Source of the DNA: Streptomyces sp. man185
Lineage (GTDB): Bacteria; Actinomycetota; Actinomycetes; Streptomycetales; Streptomycetaceae
DNA: 41,533 bases
Direction of reading: 5' to 3'
NCBI GenBank assembly: GCA_002551355.1
Contig: NTHE01000066.1
Coordinates: 1-41,533, forward strand
Within the stretch, counting starts at the first letter, position 1. Every line of letters starts with the position of its first letter. Shown one piece after another: positions 1 to 7,539 of this stretch. Under the pieces are notes generated by a model. The model ran no database searches. It was not told where the DNA came from and saw nothing but the letters and a program-made list of their open reading frames with translations. The translations under genes and the position numbers were made by a program.

Positions 1-1452
1 CGAGGAGATCGTCGAGATCGTGTTCAGCGCGGTGAAGCCGTCGGCGTCGAGATAGTCCGCGTAACGACGCGGCATGCCCTCGGCACCGAGCCAGTGCTGA
101 ACGAGGAATGTGCCGTGGAATCCGATGAAGAGCGTCCAGAACGTCATCTTCCCGAGCCGCTCGTCCAGCATTTTCCCGGTGAACTTCGGCCACCAGAAAT
201 GGAATCCGGCGAACATCGCGAAGACCACCGTGCCGAACACCACGTAATGGAAGTGGGCGACGACGAAGTACGAGTCGGAGACATGGAAGTCCAGGGGCGG
301 TGAGGCGAGGATGATCCCGGTAAGACCGCCGAACAGGAAGGTGACCAGAAACCCGACGGCCCACAGCATCGGGGTCTCCATGGAGATGGATCCCTTCCAC
401 ATCGTGCCGATCCAGTTGAAGAACTTCACGCCGGTCGGCACCGCGATGAGGAACGTCATGAACGAGAAGAACGGCAACAGCACCCCGCCCGTGACGAACA
501 TGTGGTGCGCCCACACCGTCGCGGACAGACCTGCGATGGCGATGGTGGCCGCGACCAGTCCGATATAGCCGAAGACCGGTTTGCGGCTGAAGACCGGGAA
601 GATCTCGGTGACGATGCCGAAGAACGGCAGGGCGATGATGTAGACCTCGGGGTGACCGAAGAACCAGAAAAGGTGCTGCCACAGCAACGCGCCGCCGTTG
701 GCCGCGTCGAAGACGTGCGCGCCGAATTTTCGGTCGGCCTCCAGCGCCAGCAGGGCCGCGGCGAGGACCGGGAAGGCCAGCAGGACCAGGACACCGGTCA
801 GCAGGACGTTCCAGACGAAGATCGGCATGCGGAACATCGTCATGCCGGGTGCGCGCATGCAGATGATCGTGGTGATGAAGTTGACCGAGCCGAGGATCGT
901 GCCGAAGCCGGAGAACGCGAGGCCCATGATCCACATGTCGGCGCCGATACCCGGCGAACGGACCGCGTCGTTCAGCGGGGCATAGGCGAACCAGCCGAAG
1001 TCCGCCGCGCCCTGCGGGGTGAGGAAGCCGGCCACCGCGATGAGCGAGCCGAAGAGGTACAGCCAGTACGCGAACATGTTCAGCCGCGGGAACGCCACAT
1101 CGGGCGCGCCGATCTGCAGCGGCATGATCCAGTTCGCGAATCCGGCGAACAACGGCGTCGCGAACATCAGCAGCATGATCGTGCCGTGCATCGTGAACGC
1201 CTGGTTGAACTGCTCGTTCGAGATCAACTGGATGCCGGGCCGGGCCAGCTCGGCCCGCATCACCAGCGCCAGGATTCCTCCCACGCAGAAGAACGCGAAG
1301 GAGGTGACGAGGTAGAGCGTACCGATCGTCTTGTGGTCCGTCGTGGTCATCCACTTGATGACCACGTTGCCGGGTTCCGCGCGCCGTACCGGCATTTCGT
1401 CCTGGTCGGCGGTATCGGTCTCCACCGGTTGCGAGATGCCCCTCGTCGTCAC
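1..1452 (-). CDS. ctaD: Cytochrome c oxidase subunit I, 3' end outside window
   Basis: This is the haem-copper oxygen-reducing subunit of the aa3-type terminal oxidase, an integral membrane protein that reduces O2 and pumps protons. The visible 484 codons show many hydrophobic helices. They include FTMHGT near residue 89 (low-spin haem ligand), FGHPEVY with the CuB histidine and its cross-linked tyrosine, WAHHMF (two more CuB ligands) and SDSYFVVAHFHYV (haem ligands). Family members are usually about 560-580 residues, so roughly 80-100 C-terminal residues lie beyond the left edge. The chosen start is GTG at 1452, preceded by AAGGAGC at good spacing; the frame is open and in phase to base 1. 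The cytoplasmic N-terminus is hydrophilic. The family assignment is very secure. Confidence 0.97.
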   Translation of the reverse strand, partial: MTTRGISQPVETDTADQDEMPVRRAEPGNVVIKWMTTTDHKTIGTLYLVTSFAFFCVGGILALVMRAELARPGIQLISNEQFNQAFTMHGTIMLLMFATPLFAGFANWIMPLQIGAPDVAFPRLNMFAYWLYLFGSLIAVAGFLTPQGAADFGWFAYAPLNDAVRSPGIGADMWIMGLAFSGFGTILGSVNFITTIICMRAPGMTMFRMPIFVWNVLLTGVLVLLAFPVLAAALLALEADRKFGAHVFDAANGGALLWQHLFWFFGHPEVYIIALPFFGIVTEIFPVFSRKPVFGYIGLVAATIAIAGLSATVWAHHMFVTGGVLLPFFSFMTFLIAVPTGVKFFNWIGTMWKGSISMETPMLWAVGFLVTFLFGGLTGIILASPPLDFHVSDSYFVVAHFHYVVFGTVVFAMFAGFHFWWPKFTGKMLDERLGKMTFWTLFIGFHGTFLVQHWLGAEGMPRRYADYLDADGFTALNTISTISS

Positions 1453-1662
1453 TACGACGCTCCTTCGGTCGACGGCCCGTGTGGACTCGGCGACCAGAAT
1501 GGACCCGCGGCGATCGGTGCGGTGGGACATCCTTCCCCGTCCGGCGCGAGCGGCCGACAAGGACACTCAAATGGCCTACGGCGAACGCCCCGTCCTCGGT
1601 CCGCGCGGCCGGAAGCGTCTGTCAACGCCCGGGAGCCGATCGGATATTCCCTCGGCGGAAGC

Positions 1663-1688
1663 GGAACAGCGCCTCTGGAAACGGAGTT
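1663..1688 (+). promoter_or_regulatory. Possible ECF/SigR-like promoter upstream of the oxidoreductase gene
   Basis: The 321-base gap between ctaD and the oxidoreductase gene contains GGAAC (1663-1667), an 18-base spacer and GTT (1686-1688). This resembles the GGAAT-N18-GTT layout of SigR-type and other ECF promoters. It lies about 85 bases before the ATG at 1774, on the correct strand. No further structure was seen in the gap. The match is short and could occur by chance. Confidence 0.22.
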
Positions 1689-1773
1689 GTTGATGCGACA
1701 GAACCACTGCTCTTCGGTCACCCTCATTTCTCTCCACTCCTGCCCACTCGGCAAGCTTCGGAAGGTCGGATCC

Positions 1774-2430
1774 ATGAAGATCGGCATCATCGGCGCGGGC
1801 AACATCGGCGGCAATCTGACGCGGCGTCTGGCCGCCCTCGGTCACGAGGTCTCGGTCGCCAACTCCCGTGGCCCTCATACGCTCACCGCTCTCGCCGAAG
1901 AAACCGGGGCGAATCCGGTGACCGCGTCCGATGCCGCAAAGGGCGCCCAGGTGGTCGTGGTCACCGTGCCGCTCAAGGCCGTGCCCGACCTGCCCGCCGG
2001 CATTCTCGACGGCGCGGCGGAGGGCGCCGCGGTCATCGACACGGGCAACTACTACCCGCAGCGCGACGGGCACATCGCCGCCATCGAGGACGGGCTGCCC
2101 GAGAGCCGGTGGACGGAGCGGCACATCGGCCACCCCGTGATCAAGGCGTTCAACGGCACGTATGCCCAGGACATCCTGGACCGGGGCCGTCCGCAGGGCA
2201 CCGGGGGCCGACAGGCGCTCCCGGTGGCCGGCGACGACCCTCGGGCGAAGCAGGTGGTGCGCGACCTCATCGACGAGCTGGGCTTCGACACGGTTGACAG
2301 CGGCGGCCTGGACGACTCGTGGCGCCAGCAGCCCGGCACGCCGGTGTACGGCAGCCGGGGCGATGTCGACGACATCGCGAAGGCGCTCTCGGAAGCGTCG
2401 CCGGAGCGCACGGCGGAGTGGCGCGCCTGA
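1774..2430 (+). CDS. NADPH-dependent F420 reductase-like NAD(P)-binding protein
   Basis: This 218-residue protein begins with MKIGIIGAGNIGGNL, a Rossmann GxGxxG dinucleotide fold, followed by ANSRGPHTL, the Ser-Arg pair that usually marks NADP(H) preference. Its length and layout match the F420:NADP oxidoreductase-like family, whose members bind NADP and often a second small substrate. The later DTGNYYP, GHPVIKAFNG and SGGLDDSWR segments fit the family's catalytic half. The physiological substrate cannot be told from sequence: many such proteins are annotated F420 reductases without proof. The ATG at 1774 is the start of the conserved fold, with GGAAGG about ten bases upstream. The gene is monocistronic, downstream of a divergent ctaD. 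Confidence 0.85.
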   Translation: MKIGIIGAGNIGGNLTRRLAALGHEVSVANSRGPHTLTALAEETGANPVTASDAAKGAQVVVVTVPLKAVPDLPAGILDGAAEGAAVIDTGNYYPQRDGHIAAIEDGLPESRWTERHIGHPVIKAFNGTYAQDILDRGRPQGTGGRQALPVAGDDPRAKQVVRDLIDELGFDTVDSGGLDDSWRQQPGTPVYGSRGDVDDIAKALSEASPERTAEWRA

Positions 2431-2520
2431 CAGCGGGCGTCGTGCGGGAGGGACGGCCGGGCGAGAACTCCGGCCGGGCGGGCAACGGGGGTGTCCACCC
2501 GGCCGGATCGTCGGCCGTCC

Positions 2521-2856
2521 TCAGACCACTCCCGTCACGGTGATCCGCACCGAGACCACGGGCTCCTCGGGCAGCGCCGCGAGGACCGCCGCCTGTACGG
2601 CCCGAGTGACGGCGAGCGCCTGGTGACCGCGGCGCAGCACGAGCCGGATGTCCAGGCGCCAGCCGCCCTCGTCCCGGCCGACCCGCACTCCCGGGGTCCG
2701 GTTCCCGGTCAGCGGGGCGCGGCGCTGGGTGCGGTCGGCGATCCGGGTACGCAGCAGGTCCGGCACACCGGGGCGCAGGAAAGCGACGCCCGGCACACCG
2801 CGAACGGCCTCGACCGCCTTCCCGGCCACCTGGTCCCGGCGTGTGTCCGCGGTCAT
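2521..2856 (-). CDS. Small Asp23/Gls24-like protein
   Basis: The product has 111 residues and no membrane segment. The second half (GWRLDIRLVLRRG, then AVTRAVQAAVLAAL and VVSVRITVTGVV) has the beta-alpha-beta order of the Asp23/Gls24 domain, found in cell-envelope stress proteins. The start ATG at 2856 overlaps the stop of the upstream gene as ATGA, so the two are almost certainly translated together. It is the last gene of the sigma factor operon. The family call rests on fold pattern and context, because the sequence is short and divergent. A role as a partner of the other Asp23 proteins in the cluster is an inference. Confidence 0.7.
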   Translation of the reverse strand: MTADTRRDQVAGKAVEAVRGVPGVAFLRPGVPDLLRTRIADRTQRRAPLTGNRTPGVRVGRDEGGWRLDIRLVLRRGHQALAVTRAVQAAVLAALPEEPVVSVRITVTGVV

Positions 2857-3575
2857 CGCGCTGCTCCCGTCCCGTATCCGTCGGCCCGGCCGTCCACGTG
2901 ATCGCCGCCGGCCGTACCCGTACCGTCGGCCCCGTCGGTACCCCCGTGGCCGGCGTCCTCGTAGAAGACGTCGAGGCTGTCGACGGGGTCGAGGATGTCG
3001 ACGACCAGGACGTCGGTGGTGGTGAGGCGGATGCCGATGTCCCGGTCGGCGACCTCGGTGATCCGTGCGCGCACGGCGTCGGCCAGGTCCTGCATGGGCA
3101 GGCCGAGGCTCGCCGCGACCTCGACGCGGACGTGCAGTTCCCCCGTGGGGTCCGCAGGATCGAGGGGGGCGACGCGGCAGCTCCCGGCCCGCACCCCGGG
3201 CAGCCTGTCGACCGCCGCCCGCAGCATCCGTGCGACTGCGGCCTCGACCATCCAGTGGTCCTCTTCCGGTTCCCCGAGCGGCAGGGGGCGGCCCGGGCGC
3301 AGTTCGAGCCGTACGAGGTCCATCACACGGGCCGTCACGGCCGTGGCGTCCGGTGGGCCGGGCTCCTGCGCACAGGAGCGGCGCACCGCGTCGCCGAGGC
3401 CCTTGAGGTCGGCCAGGGCGGCCGAGCAGTGGGGGCAGTCGGCGAAGTGGGGGTCGTCCGACGAGCGGCCGTTGTCCCAGGCGTCCCAGACGTCGGTGAG
3501 CAGTCGCCCGCAGTCGAGCCGCTCGTCCTCCTCCTCGTACCGGCTGTCCTCCGGCCGGTCCGGATTGGCGCTCAT
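2853..3575 (-). CDS. ZAS-like zinc motif fused to an Asp23/Gls24 region, putative anti-sigma factor
   Basis: This 240-residue protein is predicted soluble. The N-terminal third has a cysteine at about residue 22 and the sequence HFADCPHC near residue 45, an H-x3-C-x2-C arrangement typical of zinc-dependent anti-sigma (ZAS) domains. The remainder contains two segments resembling Asp23/Gls24 sequences (GELHVRVEVAASLGLPM then ADAVRARITEVADRDIGIRL). ATG at 3575 overlaps the TGA of the sigma gene (ATGA), a typical sigma/anti-sigma coupling; an in-frame ATG two codons earlier at 3581 is an alternative start. The C-terminal tail is Gly/Asp-rich. The anti-sigma role is inferred from the motif and position. 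The lack of a membrane helix separates it from many ECF anti-sigmas. Confidence 0.72.
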   Translation of the reverse strand: MSANPDRPEDSRYEEEDERLDCGRLLTDVWDAWDNGRSSDDPHFADCPHCSAALADLKGLGDAVRRSCAQEPGPPDATAVTARVMDLVRLELRPGRPLPLGEPEEDHWMVEAAVARMLRAAVDRLPGVRAGSCRVAPLDPADPTGELHVRVEVAASLGLPMQDLADAVRARITEVADRDIGIRLTTTDVLVVDILDPVDSLDVFYEDAGHGGTDGADGTGTAGGDHVDGRADGYGTGAAR

Positions 3576-4159
3576 CGCCATGCGCTCATCGCCTCCGTCA
3601 AGGAGCGGCGGGCGCGGAAGACCCGGCCGCGGACCGCTTGCAGACTGATTCCGACCGTTCCCGCGATGCTCTCGTACGACAGTCCCTGCATCTCACGCAG
3701 CACCCAGCACACGCGCTGTTCGGGTGACAGGGCCGCCATCGCCTCGGCCAGCGCATCGGCTGCGGCCCTCGACTCCACCGCGCGGACGGGGGACGCCTGG
3801 TGCTCGGGGGCGGCCTGCTCGGGGACCGAGTCGAGGTCCGCCGCCGGTCTGCGGGCTCTGAGTCGGTTGAGGCACCGGTTGGTCACGATGCGGTGGAGCC
3901 AGGTGTGGAAGGAGGCGTCACGGCGGAACTCGGGGAGTTTGCGCCAGGCGCTCACGAAGGCGTCCTGCACGGCGTCCTCGGCGTCCGCCCGGTCGCCGAG
4001 AACCCGCGTCGCCAGCTGCAGCATCGCGGGACCATGCTTGCGCACCAGCACTTCGAAAGCATCCTCGTCGCCCTCCCCGGCCCGCACGACCAGCAGCGTC
4101 TCGTCGGACGGCACGGCGTCCGGTACGCGCTCCGTCAGCTGATTCCCGTCACCGGGCAC
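3572..4159 (-). CDS. ECF-type RNA polymerase sigma factor
   Basis: This sigma-70 family factor has region 2 (DEDAFEVLVRKHGPAML, then DAEDAVQDAFVSAWRKL and FHTWLHRIVTNRCLNRLR) and region 4 (LSPEQRVCWVLREMQGLSYESIAGTVGISLQAVRGR, shown here only by its key stretch near residues 140-180, with a helix-turn-helix). It lacks regions 1 and 3, as ECF factors do. GTG at 4159 is preferred: it follows GAAGGAG at ideal spacing and gives 195 residues, a usual ECF length. An upstream ATG at 4222 would add a charged, non-conserved tail. It heads a three-gene operon with the ZAS-Asp23 gene and reads away from the asp23-amaP genes. The dyad at 4261-4300 may let it control both directions. Confidence 0.93.
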   Translation of the reverse strand: MPGDGNQLTERVPDAVPSDETLLVVRAGEGDEDAFEVLVRKHGPAMLQLATRVLGDRADAEDAVQDAFVSAWRKLPEFRRDASFHTWLHRIVTNRCLNRLRARRPAADLDSVPEQAAPEHQASPVRAVESRAAADALAEAMAALSPEQRVCWVLREMQGLSYESIAGTVGISLQAVRGRVFRARRSLTEAMSAWR

Positions 4160-4260
4160 GGACCAACTCCTTCCCCGCTCACTTCCACGACGCTCGCTCC
4201 TGCTTCTTTCAGGCGTCCTCATGACCTCTTCTCGTCGTTGGACACGGCACGGGGCCGAAC

Positions 4261-4300
4261 GTCACGCACCGCGCGGAAACTTTCCACGAACCCGCGTGAC
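4261..4300. promoter_or_regulatory. Symmetric divergent ECF-like promoter dyad
   Basis: The sequence reads GTCACG (4261-4266), eight bases, GGAAACTTTCC (4275-4285), nine bases, CGTGAC (4295-4300). Each strand therefore offers a GGAAA -35-like element followed by CGTGAC as a -10-like element. The two -35 elements overlap in the central palindrome. The plus-strand copy points to asp23 (ATG 4369) and the minus-strand copy to the sigma gene (GTG 4159). The spacing is near the ECF range. A repressor site of the same symmetry is an alternative reading. Confidence 0.5.
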
Positions 4301-4368
4301 GAATCGGCGGACAGCGTGTCCAACGAGATGTCAGGCAGAACGAGCCGAGCGAGACGCGAGGAGTTTCC

Positions 4369-4893
4369 ATGACCACCACCCAGGCAGCAGCAACCGTTCC
4401 CGCCGCGGGCACCCCCTCGGGGACGGGCGGTCCGAAGCAGAGCGGTTCCACGGGCGGGACGACCACGCTCGGCAGCGGGGCCACCGGGGCGACCGAGCCC
4501 GCGGCGACGCGGGGCCGCACCTCCATCGCGGACACCGTCGTCGTGAAGATCGCGGGGATGGCGGCCCGGGAGATCCCCGGCGTCCACGACATGGGCGGCG
4601 GCCTCTCCCGCACCCTCGGCGCGGTCCGCGACCGGGTGCCGGGCGGGCGTCCGAACATCGGGCGGGGCGTCAAGGTCGAGGTGGGAGAGCGCCAGACCGC
4701 CATCGACCTCGATCTCGTCGTCGAGTACGGGGTCGCGATCACCGATGTGGCTCACGACGTCCGCGAGAACGTCATCGCGGCGGTGGAGCGCACCACGGGC
4801 CTTGAGGTCGTCGAGGTCAACGTGACGGTCAACGACGTGCATCTGCCCGAGGACGACGACGAGGCCACCCCGTCCGAGACCCGCGTGGCGTGA
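4369..4893 (+). CDS. Asp23/Gls24 family envelope stress response protein
   Basis: The product has 174 residues. A low-complexity Thr/Gly/Ala-rich N-terminus (about 45 residues) precedes a clear Asp23 domain: ADTVVVKIAGMAAREIPGV, then NIGRGVKVEVGERQTAIDLDL, VVEYGVAITDVAHDV and a final VNVTVNDVHL. In Firmicutes these proteins form a membrane-tethered network anchored by AmaP and respond to envelope or alkaline stress. Actinobacterial copies are thought to do likewise. The start ATG follows GAGGAG. It is the first gene of the plus-strand arm and is divergent from the sigma factor, so co-regulation is likely. The domain call is firm, the exact function is not. Confidence 0.92.
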   Translation: MTTTQAAATVPAAGTPSGTGGPKQSGSTGGTTTLGSGATGATEPAATRGRTSIADTVVVKIAGMAAREIPGVHDMGGGLSRTLGAVRDRVPGGRPNIGRGVKVEVGERQTAIDLDLVVEYGVAITDVAHDVRENVIAAVERTTGLEVVEVNVTVNDVHLPEDDDEATPSETRVA

Positions 4894-4897
4894 CGGG

Positions 4898-5125
4898 GTG
4901 ACGCGGAGCATGGGCGAGTCCGGTCGGCCGGGCGGTGCGTCCGGCCGGGGCGTGGTCGGGGCTGCGGCGGGCATGGCACTGGGATTCGCGGGCTGGTTCG
5001 GCGGGTTCGGGGCATTCCTCGTGGTCGCGTCGCTCGGCGCGGTGGGCTGGTTCGCCGGGCACTTGGTGGACCGTGGGACCGGCTTGCGCGAGTTCCTGGA
5101 CACGGTGGCGGGGCGGCGGCCATGA
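4898..5125 (+). CDS. Small DUF2273-like membrane protein
   Basis: This 75-residue protein contains two short hydrophobic glycine-rich helices (VVGAAAGMALGFAGWFGGF and GAFLVVASLGAVGWFAGHL), then DRGTGLREFLDTV. The pattern and the position next to Asp23 match the DUF2273 small membrane proteins. GTG at 4898 lies four bases after the asp23 stop. ATG at 4910 is an alternative but has its GGAG almost touching the start. Its stop overlaps the next ATG (ATGA at 5122-5125). It probably helps hold the Asp23 complex at the membrane; that role is an inference. Confidence 0.72.
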   Translation: MTRSMGESGRPGGASGRGVVGAAAGMALGFAGWFGGFGAFLVVASLGAVGWFAGHLVDRGTGLREFLDTVAGRRP

Positions 5126-6162
5126 CAGTCCCCGCCACCGGGCGTGGCACAACGACGGTGGCTCCCCGGGCCGTTCGGCGGATCGCCGAGCGGGCGGCGG
5201 CCGAGGCGCTGCCCGACGGCGGCGCGGTGACCCGCGGTTCGGCGTCGGTGCGCGGCGCCTCCGCTCGGGTCGCGCTCCGCGTGCGACTGCCGTATCCGGT
5301 ACGGGCAGATGAGACGGCCGGGCTGATCCGCGACCGTGCGCGGAGCCGGACGGCCGCCCTGACGGGTCTGTCCGTCCCCCACACCGACATCCGGATCGAC
5401 GCGCTCTCGGTGCTGCCCGTGCCGCCCGCCCGGGAGCCCACGGGCGGCGAGCCGCCGGGGGCCGACGCTACGGCGCGCGGGGGTGAGGATGCCGCCCGGA
5501 GCGGTGGCCGGGGCAGCCGGATCCGTGCGCAGCGTCGGCTCGCGGCGGCGACGACGGCGACCGTGGGGGCCGTCGGCTGTGCGCTGCTCCTGGTCGACGT
5601 CGTCGCTGTCCGGCTCGGCGGCACACCCGCCGCCTGGCGGACCTGGCTGGTCGACTGGGCGTCGACGCACGGCCCGACGGACACGGCGGTCCGGGTCTGC
5701 GGGGTGCCGGCAGCGCTGACCGGTGTCTGGCTGCTGGGGTGCGCCCTGCTGCCGGGGCTGCGCCGCGGACTGACCATGGCCGTGCCCGCGCCGAGCCTGC
5801 GGGCGGCGCTCGACCGTACGGCCGCCGCCCGGATCGTCCAGGACAGGACCGCCGCCGTACCCGGGGTGGTTCGGGTCCGGGTGCGTGTGCGGCGGCGGCG
5901 CGTGAAGGTGCAGGCAAGGGTGGGGTTCGGCGACCCGGAGCAGGTGCGCGCCGAGGTGGTCCGGGCCGTCGGAGCGGCCCTGCCGGAGCTGGGCCTGGCA
6001 CGGACGCCCGCGCTGCGGGTCGGGGTCCGGGTCCGGAGTGACCCGCACGGGCATACGCCGTCGGCCCAGGAGGACACGAAATCCCAGGTGCCTTCACCGA
6101 CAGCGGCTACGGCTACGGCTACGGCTACGGCTACGGCTACGGCTGAACGGCAAGAGGGGTGA
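5122..6162 (+). CDS. DUF6286-like membrane protein of the Asp23 cluster
   Basis: The product has 346 residues. An N-terminal Asp23-like region (residues 10-105, including RVALRVRLPYPVRADETAGLIRD read across residues 49-71) precedes a linker. Two membrane helices lie near residues 148-165 (TVGAVGCALLLVDVVAV) and 195-212 (AALTGVWLLGCALLPGL). A C-terminal Asp23-like half follows (VPGVVRVRVRVRRRRVKVQ, then AEVVRAVGAALPELGL). This fits the DUF6286 proteins seen beside Asp23 in actinobacteria. The start overlaps the upstream gene by ATGA. The final residues form an Ala-Thr dipeptide run encoded by the GGCTAC hexamer repeat. The specific function is unknown; a membrane scaffold is the likely role. 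Confidence 0.78.
   Translation: MTVPATGRGTTTVAPRAVRRIAERAAAEALPDGGAVTRGSASVRGASARVALRVRLPYPVRADETAGLIRDRARSRTAALTGLSVPHTDIRIDALSVLPVPPAREPTGGEPPGADATARGGEDAARSGGRGSRIRAQRRLAAATTATVGAVGCALLLVDVVAVRLGGTPAAWRTWLVDWASTHGPTDTAVRVCGVPAALTGVWLLGCALLPGLRRGLTMAVPAPSLRAALDRTAAARIVQDRTAAVPGVVRVRVRVRRRRVKVQARVGFGDPEQVRAEVVRAVGAALPELGLARTPALRVGVRVRSDPHGHTPSAQEDTKSQVPSPTAATATATATATATAERQEG
6105..6144 (+). repeat. GGCTAC hexanucleotide tandem repeat inside a coding region
   Basis: Six perfect copies of GGCTAC (6105-6140) are followed by a partial copy (GGCT). In the reading frame of the surrounding gene they encode alternating Ala-Thr at the extreme C-terminus, ending about five codons before the stop. The unit is six bases, so gain or loss of a copy keeps frame and would only change tail length. 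Confidence 0.95.
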
Positions 6163-6166
6163 AGGA

Positions 6167-6757
6167 ATGTCGGTGATCAGGCGTGGTGTGGTCAACCGCT
6201 CGCTGCTCGGTTCGATCGGCCTGGTGCTGGTGGCCGGTGGCGGCTGGCTGGCCGTGGGCGGCGGTTCGGCATGGGCTCCGCTGGGGGACCGTCTGCCGCA
6301 CTGATGGCCGGTGCCCTCGGCGGACGGGGTGCTGCTGGACCGCGGGCTGCCGGCACGGCTCCGGGAGAACGGCTGGTGGAGCCCCGCACTGATCTCCGGG
6401 CTCGCCGTCGTCCTGTCGCTGCTGCTGTGGTGGTTGGCTCGTCAGGCGATGTCACGCGGTCCCCGGTGGGCGGTGTTGCCTCAGACCGGGCCGGTGCTGC
6501 GCAGGCGTGCATGGGAACGGGCGATGACGGCGCAGGTGGCGGCGTTCGACGACGTGGCGCGCACCCGGGTGCGCCTGGTGGGCCGGCCCCTGCGCGCGGT
6601 AGTGACGGTGGTCGTGGAGCCCGGCGCTCGGCCGGCGGAGGTCACACGATCCTTGGCCGGGGTCATCGCGGACGCCCGTGCCAGCAGCGGCATACGGGGC
6701 CTGCCGGCCGACGTGCGGATACAGGTCGCGAAACGCCGGGAGCGGCGAGCGCGTTGA
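6167..6757 (+). pseudogene. amaP: AmaP, alkaline shock response membrane anchor, interrupted by an in-frame TGA
   Basis: Read through, this is a 196-residue AmaP-like protein: helix 1 (LLGSIGLVLVAGGGWLAVGG), an extracytoplasmic loop, helix 2 (ALISGLAVVLSLLLWWLA), then a cytoplasmic Asp23-like tail (TRVRLVGRPLRAVVTVVVEP). The ATG at 6167 follows GAAGGA directly and lies four bases after the previous stop. TGA at 6302-6304 splits the frame after RLPH, and the same frame continues with TGG CCG. AmaP proteins often have Trp-Trp-Pro here, so a TGG-to-TGA change is the simplest explanation. The second part could be started at GTG 6311, giving 148 residues. A sequencing error, a true null, or split translation cannot be separated from this sequence. 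Confidence 0.75.
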
Positions 6758-6967
6758 ACCGCTGCGAACCCGGGTGCTGGATCGCGCCACGGCGGTCCGG
6801 TCGGCGCCGCCCGCGGATGAGCGGAACCACGCCTGGCTCCGGCCCCTCCCCACCTCACACTCACCGGAATCTACCCGCGAGTAAGGTGTGGGCTCCGGGA
6901 TGCCGGCTCCACGGTCCGTACGGCGCCCGGGCGTGGTCCGTCGACGGCCGTGGACAGGAGTCGCGCC

Positions 6968-7486
6968 ATGCCCCGCACCATGTCCGTAGCGGACAGCATC
7001 ATCATCGACGCCGCCCCGGCGCTGGTCTACGAACGGCTCAGCGACCCTACGGCGATGGGGCGTTGGAGCCCGGAGAACCGAGGCGCCACCGTGCACGGCG
7101 ATCGGCGCGAGGCGTACGTCGGCATGGTGTTCGAGGGCCGGAACAAGCGCGGTGCGGCGCGCTGGACGACCCGGTGCACGGTGACGGCCGCCGACCCCGG
7201 CGAGCGCTTCGCCTTCCGGGTCCACGCGATCGGTCTGCGGCGCCCGCTGCTCCCAGGGCCGATCGCCACGTGGGAGTACCGCTTCGAGGCGGTGGACGGA
7301 GCGACCCGGGTCACCGAGACCTGGACCGACGACCGCCGTCGCTGGCCGGACTTCCTCGCCAACGCCTTCGACCGCGTGGCGACGGGCGGGAAGACCTTCG
7401 CGCAGTTCCAGGGCGGGAACATCCGTACGACGCTGAAGCGTCTCAAGGCGGCACTGGAGGCAGACGATACGGGCGCCGGAAACTAG
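6968..7486 (+). CDS. SRPBCC family protein (polyketide cyclase/dehydrase type)
   Basis: This 172-residue START/SRPBCC-fold protein opens with SVADSIIIDAAPALVYERLSDPTAMGRWSPE, whose core pattern (beta strand, then APALVYERLSDP, then a W) is the classic N-terminal signature of the polyketide_cyc2 group; only key parts matter. Later GERFAFRVHA and TWEYRFEAVDGATRVTETW supply the beta-sheet. Such proteins bind hydrophobic ligands, and no ligand can be named. ATG at 6968 follows CAGGAG with seven-base spacing; an in-frame GTG at 6950 has no such site. The IS element begins just after the stop. No operon partner is visible. Confidence 0.85.
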   Translation: MPRTMSVADSIIIDAAPALVYERLSDPTAMGRWSPENRGATVHGDRREAYVGMVFEGRNKRGAARWTTRCTVTAADPGERFAFRVHAIGLRRPLLPGPIATWEYRFEAVDGATRVTETWTDDRRRWPDFLANAFDRVATGGKTFAQFQGGNIRTTLKRLKAALEADDTGAGN

Positions 7487-7498
7487 CCCGCCAAGGGG

Positions 7499-7521
7499 CT
7501 AGGCCGTTTCCTTCGGATCAT
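7499..7521 (+). repeat. Left target duplication (CTAG) and left terminal inverted repeat of the IS
   Basis: CTAG at 7499-7502 is followed by the terminal repeat at 7503-7521. It pairs with the right end at 8754-8772. Because CTAG is itself palindromic, the duplicated part could be 2 bp (TA) or 4 bp. Confidence 0.85.
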
Positions 7522-7539
7522 CTGATCGTTGGTTGATGT

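Noticed and set aside
502..2430. Long plus-strand open frame covering ctaD DNA and the oxidoreductase gene
   Set aside because: The first part is a shadow of the minus-strand ctaD, rich in Arg/Asp/Glu/His, with no family pattern; only the part from 1774 is a gene.
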